From Kordia sp965283645 (lineage in GTDB: Bacteria; Bacteroidota; Bacteroidia; Flavobacteriales; Flavobacteriaceae): DNA of 64,000 bases. Positions 27,363 to 34,749 of this stretch are shown here, in pieces. The stretch's first letter is position 1. Each line of letters opens with the position of its first letter. The position numbers and the translations under genes were made by a program. The notes beneath the pieces are model-generated. The model worked only from the letters and a program-made list of their open reading frames with translations, was not told the DNA's origin and did no database searches. The DNA is taken from contig NZ_CBDIPG010000001.1 in NCBI RefSeq assembly GCF_965283645.1, positions 4,092,001-4,156,000 on the forward strand, read 5' to 3'.

Positions 27363-27647
27363 ATGAAAAAAAGAAATCTAAAAGCAAAACTTTTATTTAC
27401 TAAAAGTACCGTGTCAAATTTTAAAGCGACACAACTAAAAGGAGGAACTGGAGACACCAGAGAAGTTACGTGCGATACTTCACAAGTATTTGTATGTTTA
27501 AGTGTGGCAAATTGCCCAACTGCAGGTTGTACAGTAAATTGTACGGCAGGTTGTCCTACAAACAATAACTGTCCAACAGATGTTAGTTGTCAACCATCAT
27601 GTTTTAATGGAATGTGCAATCCAAGTAATCAAGTAGCGGTTTGCTAA
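27363..27647 (+). CDS. GG-leader RiPP (class I lanthipeptide-like) precursor, 11 Cys core
   Basis: A 94-residue peptide. The leader MKKRNLKAKLLFTKSTVSNF...LKGG fits a pattern shared by five other peptides in the window (L-x-L-x-K, then [VI]-S-[NK]-[LF], ending GG). The predicted core after GG has 11 Cys and many Thr/Ser in short CxxxC-like spacings, as expected of a lanthionine or otherwise thiol-modified product. No LanB/LanC, radical SAM enzyme or peptidase-transporter is next to it. It could alternatively be a secreted disulfide-rich peptide. It is convergent with the 27728-27952 precursor across a bidirectional terminator. Confidence 0.72.
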   Translation: MKKRNLKAKLLFTKSTVSNFKATQLKGGTGDTREVTCDTSQVFVCLSVANCPTAGCTVNCTAGCPTNNNCPTDVSCQPSCFNGMCNPSNQVAVC

Positions 27648-27665
27648 AAGAAGAATAGAAAAATT

Positions 27666-27710
27666 ATAATTCCATTGTCATTTTACATATTCTAATGGCA
27701 ATGGAATTAT
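27666..27710. terminator. Bidirectional terminator between two precursor genes
   Basis: The arms ATAATTCCATTGTCATT and AATGGCAATGGAATTAT pair with one G-T position, around an 11-nt loop. A/T runs flank both sides, so it can serve both convergent genes. Confidence 0.65.
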
Positions 27711-27727
27711 CTCCAAAGATGAAAACA

Positions 27728-27952
27728 TTATGGATGCGTAGGCGGATCTACCATACATTTCCAAGGTTCTGCACTACAATCATCAGGATAATTTACAGTA
27801 TGTCTACAGCCTTGTTGTTGTGTTTGTGGACATTGCTCTGAAGGTTGCTGGTTTGTTTCATCGTCTAAAGAATTTCCACCTGTTCCACCAACTACTTTTT
27901 GAACAGTTAAGTTAGAAACCAAACGTTTTTTTAACACTAATTTTTTTCTCAT
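27728..27952 (-). CDS. GG-leader RiPP-like precursor, 4 Cys core
   Basis: A 74-residue peptide starting at ATG 27952 (MRKKLVLKKRLVSNLTVQKV, then VGG); an ATG nine codons upstream is less likely. The leader matches the shared L-x-L-x-K...[VI]-S-N-L...GG pattern. The core is Gln/Pro-rich with 4 Cys (QCPQ, GCRH, DCSA, KCMV) and ends PPTHP. It lies 105 bp downstream of the TPR-AraC regulator gene on the same strand, so that regulator may control it; this is positional inference. Confidence 0.65.
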   Translation of the reverse strand: MRKKLVLKKRLVSNLTVQKVVGGTGGNSLDDETNQQPSEQCPQTQQQGCRHTVNYPDDCSAEPWKCMVDPPTHP

Positions 27953-28056
27953 TGTATCAAATTTTAAATGTGTTCTCAAATGTAACGGTTAAAAAAGCGC
28001 TTTCTAAAAAAATACTAGTGCCCATTTATAAATGAACCACAAATAAGTTACGCTGA

Positions 28057-29766
28057 TCATATTTCTGTTGCTAAATTTTTAATATAATACGAAGGATAAA
28101 TTCCTGTACTCTTTTTAAATGCTCTCGAAAATGATTTTGCACTCTTAAAACCACAATCATTCGCTATAGAAACGATAGAATAGGCTCTAAATCGTTTCTC
28201 GTTTTTCAATCGTTTCAATGCATATGAGATACGTAAATTTACTAAATACTCTGTATAACTTTGTTTCTTATGTGTATTTATAACTTTAGAAAGATAGGTA
28301 GTATTTGTCGCTAATTCTTGTGCCAAAAATGACAACGTACAATCTGGGTTTACAAATAATGTACCTTGTTCAAAGTGTGCCAATGCTTTCAAAATAGTTT
28401 CAGTCTGCGCCTCTGAAACCTGTGTTGTTGCTGTGTTTTTAGGAATATCAATGCTAGTTTCTGGTTTTGATAACTTTGCTAATGTTTTCTCAAAATTTGC
28501 TCTGTTCAAGCGTTCTTTTCGTCTAAAAAACACAAAGCTGCATATCAAAATAACAACTAAAAGTAATGCCAAAATGATCCAAATATCTTTCGTATGTGAA
28601 GCTTGTTGTAATTCTTTTTGCAACTGTTTAGATTTCTCTCTCAGTTTTGGAACATCATATTTTGTGTCTAATGTATGTTGTAAAGCGGCTCTTTTAGAAT
28701 AGGTTTTCGTTGTATAATCAATGGCAAGTTGTGCATACTGTAACGCTTTTTTCAAATCATTTTTCTGTTCGTAACTTTCAGACAAAAGCGCATACGTATT
28801 AGGAAAAACAAACAATTTGGTCGTGTCTGCCAAATGCACAACATTCTTTTTAAAATAAAAAATAGCCGAATCTGATTGTTGTTGCGCCAAAAACACCATT
28901 CCTTTGTAATGATATACAGATTTCAAACGTGCTGTCAAACCAATTTCAATTGCTGTGGTTTCCGCTTTCGCGAGATAGGCCAAAGCTTCATCATATGCTT
29001 CATTGGTAAAAGAGGCAATTCCTAACAAATTTCTCAAATACGCAATGTCTTTTTTATTCTTCTCTGCGAAAGCGAGTTTCAATCCTTTTTGACTGAAAAA
29101 AGTAGCAGAATCTAACAATTTTTTCTCACTAGGATGTAGCGAATATTTTTTTAAATACACATTGCTCAAACTCTTCAAAATAGAAACCTTTATAGCATAC
29201 GGAATCGCGGTTTTATCATAGGTTTCAGTATACAAAGTACGATATTTTTGTATGGCAACTTCTTTATTATCAATTGTAAAATACAACGCAGCAATTTTGT
29301 GTTCTACTGTAATTCTCAACAATTCATCATTTGTATTTTTAGCAAGCTGTAATGCTTTCAAATAAAAATCCAATGCAGTATCATACGCTTTCTCTTTATA
29401 ATAAAAAACGAACCCTTTTCGTTCGTATGCTTTTCCTAATAAAATTGAATTTTGCTGTGTTTGCAACAAAGAAATTGCGGTATCAACATGTAAAAATGCT
29501 TTCTTCGTAGTTCCAAAATACGTTTCATGTCTGCAAGCAAGCAAACGTGAAGTTACACGTTGTTCTAAAGATGTTGCTTTCAGAAGCATTTGATCTAAAT
29601 ACAGTTTGGCAGTTGTCGGATTCTCATTCTTATAAAAATCATACTGATGGTTTAACATTTCAAAAGAATATGTTGCCAAACTATCCGGTTGCATAGCATT
29701 TTCTTGCGCGTACAGGTGTAAAGAAAATAAAAGATACGTACTCATTAAAAGGACAAATTTGATCAT
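28057..29766 (-). CDS. TPR-containing, membrane-anchored AraC family regulator
   Basis: A 569-residue regulator. A signal/anchor sequence (VLLMSTYLLFSLHLYA) precedes a periplasmic TPR array (about 35-370, for example YDTALDFYLKALQLAKNTND). A membrane helix follows (about 395-415, IWIILALLLVVILICSFVFF). The cytoplasmic AraC helix-turn-helix domain (about 460-565) includes TTYLSKVINTHKKQSYTEYL and SIANDCGFKSAKSFSRAFKK. It resembles one-piece membrane sensors common in flavobacteria. Divergent from the beta-barrel gene at 30046, it could regulate that gene or the precursor downstream. Confidence 0.85.
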   Translation of the reverse strand: MIKFVLLMSTYLLFSLHLYAQENAMQPDSLATYSFEMLNHQYDFYKNENPTTAKLYLDQMLLKATSLEQRVTSRLLACRHETYFGTTKKAFLHVDTAISLLQTQQNSILLGKAYERKGFVFYYKEKAYDTALDFYLKALQLAKNTNDELLRITVEHKIAALYFTIDNKEVAIQKYRTLYTETYDKTAIPYAIKVSILKSLSNVYLKKYSLHPSEKKLLDSATFFSQKGLKLAFAEKNKKDIAYLRNLLGIASFTNEAYDEALAYLAKAETTAIEIGLTARLKSVYHYKGMVFLAQQQSDSAIFYFKKNVVHLADTTKLFVFPNTYALLSESYEQKNDLKKALQYAQLAIDYTTKTYSKRAALQHTLDTKYDVPKLREKSKQLQKELQQASHTKDIWIILALLLVVILICSFVFFRRKERLNRANFEKTLAKLSKPETSIDIPKNTATTQVSEAQTETILKALAHFEQGTLFVNPDCTLSFLAQELATNTTYLSKVINTHKKQSYTEYLVNLRISYALKRLKNEKRFRAYSIVSIANDCGFKSAKSFSRAFKKSTGIYPSYYIKNLATEI

Positions 29767-30045
29767 AAGCTAACAGAAATTAAATCGTGTAAATGATAAG
29801 CAAAAGTAACCAATAAAGAGAACTGAATTAAAAAAGTATTTCAACGATATTGTGTGAACAATAATTTTAAAAATAAGAGAACACTACATAAAAAACTCAC
29901 AAACAATCTAAAATGGCAACTTAATTTTAAAGCATTTCCATATTTTAAGATTTAAAAAATATTTTTAAGATTATTTTAATAATAAATCATCATTTTTTCT
30001 GTTTGTTTGTGTGACAAACCGAGGACCATCAATCAAAAACAAAAA

Positions 30046-32814
30046 ATGAATAAACCAATTACCGTATTACTGATCATTTGTATCAGTTTATTTGCTACAA
30101 AACTTTCTGCACAAGAATTTGAAGTCAAAGGAAAAATTATTGACAACACCACAAAAACACCTTTAGAATCTGCTACAGTATACTTGGAATCTATCAAAGA
30201 TACAACGCTTATTACATACACAATTAGTGATAAAAATGGAGTATTTGAGTTGGCAACACGTACCAAACTAAAAGAAGTAAACCTATTTGTAACGTTTAAC
30301 GGATTTCAGACATACAAGAAAAAAATTAGCTTAAACAAATCTGTACTTCAATTGCCAGCCATAAATATGGAACCTGCTTCTAATGAGTTAGATGCTGTGC
30401 AATTAGTAGCCATTCGTGCGCCAATTACAGTAAAAAAAGATACGCTAGAATTTAATGCCGATTCTTTCAAAGCCAGGCCAGATGCTACAGTTGAAGACTT
30501 AATAAAAAAGTTGCCAGGTGTTGAAATAGATAGCGAAGGTAAAATAACGGTAAACGGACAAGAAGTCAATAAAATTTTGGTCAACGGGAAACCATTTTTT
30601 GGAAACGATCCAAACATTGCTATCAAGAATTTGACAAAAGAAATTGTTGATAAAATTCAAGTAACTTCTACTAAAAGTGAATCGGAAGAATTCACTGGAA
30701 AAAAAGGAACTTCGGAAGAAAAAACCATCAATATAGAACTGAAAGAAGATCAAAATAAAGGATTCTTTGGGCGAGCCACAGTAAGCGGCGGAACAGACGA
30801 ACGTTATGCCGTGAGTGGAATTGGAAACTATTTCAACGATAAACAGCGAATTAGCGTATTGGCAAGTAAAAACAATATTAACAGTTCCGGATTTAGTTTT
30901 GACGAAATATATGATATGATGGGAAATACTGGCGGAGGCGTTTCCTGGAGCGGTAACGGTTCGTTTTCTGTTGGAGGATTAAATTTTGGTGGCGGACAAG
31001 GAATTACAACATCTTCAAATGCAGGAATCAGTTTTGTAGACGAATATGAAGACAAAACAGAAATTATTGCAGATTACTTTTTCTCGCGTGCCGATTCTGA
31101 AAATGAAAGTAGAGTGGAACGTGAAAATATTTTACCCGACGGAAGTTTCTTTACTAATTCCACAAGTACATCTACAAATTTAAATGACAGTCATAGAGCT
31201 ACTGCCGAATTGCAATTTGAAATCGATTCTACATTTAAAGTAGTCGTAGCTCCAAGTTATAGATTTACAGAAGGAGATAACTTTTCATCACGAAGTGAAG
31301 AATCGTTAGACGATGAAGGAACATTATTAAACCGTGGAGATTCTGAAAATAGAACAGAATCAGAACGCCGTAATTTTGGAAGTGATATTGATGTCATTAA
31401 AAAGTTTGGAAGTAAAGGTGCGTACCTAAGTATGAATTTGACCAACACCATCATTAATAATACTTCTGATAACTTCTTAAATACAACGAACGAAATATTT
31501 GGAGCAACACCATCTACTGAAACAAGAGATCAATTGACAGATATTGATGCCAAAGAAAACAGCATTAGCGCAGATATTGAATATCGAATTCCGTTGAAAG
31601 AAAAACTATTTTTAGATTTAAATTATCGTTTTGCTAATAGAAGAGAACGAAATGACAAACAGGTTTTTGATTTTGACAATATTACAAATCAATATGACGA
31701 TTTTAACGAAACGTTAAGTTCGGATTTAAAAGTAAACTTTCAAACACATTTGCCAAGAATTGGAGTCAATTACGAAAGTGAAAAACTATACTTGAGTTTC
31801 AATACAGGTTTGTTGTTTTCAGAATTGAAAAATGAAGAATTCATTCAAAATACTTCTGTAACATCTAACTTTACAGATGTCAACGTAAATACATACATGC
31901 GCTACCGTATTAAGCAAGGAATGAGTGTTTCTTTAAATTACAATACAAACACACAAGCACCAAGCGCGCAACAATTACAACCTGTTGCCAATGTGAGCAA
32001 TCCGTTAAATATTACTGTTGGTAATCCAAACCTGAATCGTGAATTCAATCATCGTTTATATGCGAATTTCAATAATTACGATTTCAAAAGTAAAAGTGGA
32101 TTTTTTGTATGGCTTTCAGCAACATTTACCAATGATAAAATTGTTCCGCTTTCTATCACAGATGAAAACAGAATTAGAACGACAACTTATACAAATGTCG
32201 ATGGTGTAATTAGAACTAATGGCGGTGTTTCATACAGTAAAACCATCAAACGCGATAGTTCATCTGTTCGTTTCCGAGTTGGATTATACAATAATTACAA
32301 CAAAGAATTCAACTTTAGTAATGGTGTGAAATTTTCAACCAAACGAAATGCATTAACACCAAGTGTACGAATGACGTATAATTACAGAGAAGTATTAGAA
32401 ATAGAACCAAACTATTCAGTTTCGCTCAATTCAACTCAATATAGTTTAGATAACTTAAACAATGAAACATTCCAAAACCATAATGTTGGATTAAGAACAA
32501 CTACTTTTTGGCCAAAAAATATTGTCTTCGGAAATGATTTACGATATACATATCAAAGTAATGTAGCACCAGGATTTAAGCGAGGTGCGCTATTTTGGAA
32601 CATGAGTTTAGGTGTGAAAATTTTAAAAGACAAAGGAACCATAAAACTAACGGCGTACGATTTATTAGATCAAAACATCAACACACGTAGATCGGTAACA
32701 GCTGACTTTATTCAAGATTCACAAAGTACTGTATTACAACGCTACTTTATGTTAGGATTTACCTATAAAATTAATAAAGTTGGAGGAAAAAAAGGTGGTA
32801 TGAAATTTATGTAA
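30046..32814 (+). CDS. Outer-membrane beta-barrel receptor with carboxypeptidase-like and plug domains
   Basis: A 922-residue outer-membrane protein. It has a signal peptide (MNKPITVLLIICISLFATKL...SAQ), a CarboxypepD_reg-like domain (VKGKIIDNTTKTPLESATVY), a plug-like domain with ATVEDLIKKLPGVEIDSEG and ILVNGKPFFGNDPNIAIKNL, and a large beta barrel ending FMLGFTYKINKVGG. It belongs to the outer membrane beta-barrel family related to TonB-dependent receptors. ATG 30046 is chosen over an upstream in-frame GTG. The ligand is unknown. No SusD partner is adjacent, which argues against a glycan-uptake pair. Confidence 0.85.
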   Translation: MNKPITVLLIICISLFATKLSAQEFEVKGKIIDNTTKTPLESATVYLESIKDTTLITYTISDKNGVFELATRTKLKEVNLFVTFNGFQTYKKKISLNKSVLQLPAINMEPASNELDAVQLVAIRAPITVKKDTLEFNADSFKARPDATVEDLIKKLPGVEIDSEGKITVNGQEVNKILVNGKPFFGNDPNIAIKNLTKEIVDKIQVTSTKSESEEFTGKKGTSEEKTINIELKEDQNKGFFGRATVSGGTDERYAVSGIGNYFNDKQRISVLASKNNINSSGFSFDEIYDMMGNTGGGVSWSGNGSFSVGGLNFGGGQGITTSSNAGISFVDEYEDKTEIIADYFFSRADSENESRVERENILPDGSFFTNSTSTSTNLNDSHRATAELQFEIDSTFKVVVAPSYRFTEGDNFSSRSEESLDDEGTLLNRGDSENRTESERRNFGSDIDVIKKFGSKGAYLSMNLTNTIINNTSDNFLNTTNEIFGATPSTETRDQLTDIDAKENSISADIEYRIPLKEKLFLDLNYRFANRRERNDKQVFDFDNITNQYDDFNETLSSDLKVNFQTHLPRIGVNYESEKLYLSFNTGLLFSELKNEEFIQNTSVTSNFTDVNVNTYMRYRIKQGMSVSLNYNTNTQAPSAQQLQPVANVSNPLNITVGNPNLNREFNHRLYANFNNYDFKSKSGFFVWLSATFTNDKIVPLSITDENRIRTTTYTNVDGVIRTNGGVSYSKTIKRDSSSVRFRVGLYNNYNKEFNFSNGVKFSTKRNALTPSVRMTYNYREVLEIEPNYSVSLNSTQYSLDNLNNETFQNHNVGLRTTTFWPKNIVFGNDLRYTYQSNVAPGFKRGALFWNMSLGVKILKDKGTIKLTAYDLLDQNINTRRSVTADFIQDSQSTVLQRYFMLGFTYKINKVGGKKGGMKFM

Positions 32815-32833
32815 ATCCATTTAAAAAGATATA

Positions 32834-32871
32834 ACAAAGAGCTTTTGAAGATATTCAAGAGCTTTTTTTAT
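32834..32871 (+). terminator. Probable terminator after the beta-barrel gene
   Basis: AAAGAGCTTTTGAA and TTCAAGAGCTTTTTTT can form an imperfect stem followed by a run of seven T, about 20 bp after the stop codon. Confidence 0.55.
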
Positions 32872-32943
32872 GGAATAGAGTTTGTATATTAGTCAAGTAA
32901 TGTAACCAAATTAAAATCACATTCGTCTAACAAAAAAATAGCA

Positions 32944-33516
32944 ATGAAAAAATTACTAAAATCATATATATATGTCTTAATCTTACTTGTTTCTTGTATA
33001 AGTTTTGGACAAAACAAGAATTATAAATTAGAAACTACATACATGAATTGCATGTATGGAATATTTGAAGATGATGGTGTAAAACTTAAAGAACTTATTA
33101 AAAAAGCAGAGCAAAAACTTATTGAAGCAAAGCTATTAAAAGATACAAGTGGTAAAAGTTACATAGCTCTTTACAAGAATATTGAAAAAGCAATTAATGG
33201 AGAAGCTTTAAATTTAGGAATCAGCAATCATGTTATTGAAGGAATGAACAACAACAAAAAGATAAAAGAATATATGGGCTGTATGCAAGGAATAATGCAG
33301 TCTAAAAACTATGAAGGTTCAAAACTAAATCAATTTATAAAACTATCTTCTTCTGGAAGCAATAATACAAAAGTAACGGCTTTAGCAACCAAATTATTGA
33401 CGGTTTTTGAAGCAAAAGATTTTGATCATGATTTCTACAAATATCTTACATTTTCTCTCATAGATAAATTCAATTCAAATATAAATTCATCAAAAGGTGA
33501 AAAAGAAAAACCATAG
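32944..33516 (+). CDS. Secreted protein, stand-alone form of the 33750 N-terminal domain
   Basis: A 190-residue exported protein with a signal peptide ending SFGQ. Its mature part shares a pattern with the first half of the 33750-34661 protein: a YMxC motif, then D[DN]Gxx[L/A]+xxI++[AS]E+xLxxA and SGKSY at similar spacing (TYMNCMYGIFEDDG versus EYMKCYDDNFTDNG). I do not recognise the domain. The two genes are neighbours, separated by a hydrolase remnant, and probably arose by duplication. This copy lacks the ExbD-like tail. Confidence 0.65.
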   Translation: MKKLLKSYIYVLILLVSCISFGQNKNYKLETTYMNCMYGIFEDDGVKLKELIKKAEQKLIEAKLLKDTSGKSYIALYKNIEKAINGEALNLGISNHVIEGMNNNKKIKEYMGCMQGIMQSKNYEGSKLNQFIKLSSSGSNNTKVTALATKLLTVFEAKDFDHDFYKYLTFSLIDKFNSNINSSKGEKEKP

Positions 33517-33690
33517 TTGTTAAATGAGAAAAAAATTCTTTATTTCTTTGGAAAACAACGCTATGAAAATGCAGCTTCCCAACAAAAAGAATTCGTATTA
33601 GTAAAAGATGCAGGACATTTTGATGTATACACAAAGGGCGGAAAAGACTATGGGAATAAATTGCTAAATTTTATAAATACGCAATTGTAG
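33517..33690 (+). pseudogene. C-terminal remnant of an alpha/beta hydrolase
   Basis: Directly after the TAG of the previous gene and in the same frame, about 57 codons without a start translate to a plausible alpha/beta-hydrolase tail. It contains ILYFFGKQRYENAASQQKEF, VLVKDAGHFDVYTKGGKDYG (including the GHFD block with the usual catalytic His) and LLNFINTQL, then TAG at 33688. The nucleophile region is absent. The upstream protein is unrelated, so the shared frame is probably coincidental. This looks like the scar of a deletion. Confidence 0.6.
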
Positions 33691-33749
33691 TAAAACCAAT
33701 ACTTCAAAATCAACTATTAACTTTGTATCTTTAAAAAAACAAATTGCAC

Positions 33750-34661
33750 ATGAAATTACGACACGTATTATATATCATTCCTATTATTCTTAACTCAATT
33801 TCTATTGCAACTGCTCAGTCAAACACCATTAACTTTGAAGATGAATACATGAAGTGTTACGATGACAATTTCACTGACAATGGAAAAGCACTGCGCGGAT
33901 TTATACAGCAATCAGAAAAAGTGCTTTCAGATGCTAACATATTTAAAGGAATAAGTGGCAAAAGCTATCAATACTTTCTAAACAATAGTGGAAGATACAC
34001 ACGTATAAAATATGCCAAATTAGGATTTGTAAGTTTTATGTTAGGACAATTAGGTGAAGGCAATTTTGACATAAAAAAATTCAAAGCATGTACGGAAAAC
34101 TTGAAAAAAAATGAAGCTTACAAAAGCTCGAAAATGTATCGTGTTGAAGAAATTTTAAAACAAATAGAAACTGCCGGAAATGTTCAAGATATTACAACTC
34201 AAATAGCAAAAGAATTAACACTTGTAGATTTAGAAAGCACATGCTACAGACTGCAAATTCTGAACTTTTTAGAACTTCACGGAAGCAAAAATTTAAAAAA
34301 GCCAAATGAAAATATAATGCTAAGCGAAACGGAACTAAAAGATGCATTGAAAATTCATATCAAAGCACAAGATGAAATTATCATACAAGACAAAATGGTT
34401 TCGTTTGGAGAATTACTTCAAGAAGTAAAAACATATGTGAAAAAAAATATGTCAAACACAATAATCGCTTTAAAGGTTGAAGAAAATATTTCAAAACAAT
34501 TTATCACCGCCATAAAAAATCAAATAGGAACGGTTATCAATACATTTCGAGATGAACTTGCAATGAAAAAATACCAACGTTCATTTAATGAATTATCAAA
34601 AAATGAGCAAGAAGAAATTCAAAAAACCTACCCAGAAAAGATCGTGCAAACAAATTTTTGA
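33750..34661 (+). CDS. Secreted protein with unknown N-domain and ExbD-like C-terminal domain
   Basis: A 303-residue protein from ATG 33750 (the TTG two codons earlier is less likely), with a signal peptide ending ATAQ. Residues 25-190 carry the YMxC/SGKSY domain shared with the 32944 gene. Residues about 200-303 resemble the periplasmic half of flavobacterial ExbD: LKIHIKAQDEIIIQDKMVSF, then FRDELAMKKYQRSFNELSKN and EEIQKTYPEKI, compared with ExbD endings such as SFKQLDESQQEAIRTIYPMK as I recall them. The ExbD membrane anchor and its Asp are missing. A periplasmic binding or decoy role in TonB-type energy transduction is an inference. Confidence 0.7.
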   Translation: MKLRHVLYIIPIILNSISIATAQSNTINFEDEYMKCYDDNFTDNGKALRGFIQQSEKVLSDANIFKGISGKSYQYFLNNSGRYTRIKYAKLGFVSFMLGQLGEGNFDIKKFKACTENLKKNEAYKSSKMYRVEEILKQIETAGNVQDITTQIAKELTLVDLESTCYRLQILNFLELHGSKNLKKPNENIMLSETELKDALKIHIKAQDEIIIQDKMVSFGELLQEVKTYVKKNMSNTIIALKVEENISKQFITAIKNQIGTVINTFRDELAMKKYQRSFNELSKNEQEEIQKTYPEKIVQTNF

Positions 34662-34749
34662 CAACTACAACGTTATAGTTGTTAAAATCAATTAGAGAGT
34701 TAGTGTACACCAAAAAAAGTACTTACTTTTAAAGGTACACAGTTTAATT

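Noticed and set aside
28018..28034. 17-bp match GTGCCCATTTATAAATG to the terminator at 27222
   Set aside because: The second arm is missing here, so it cannot act as the same terminator; possibly a partial duplication, but too short to interpret.
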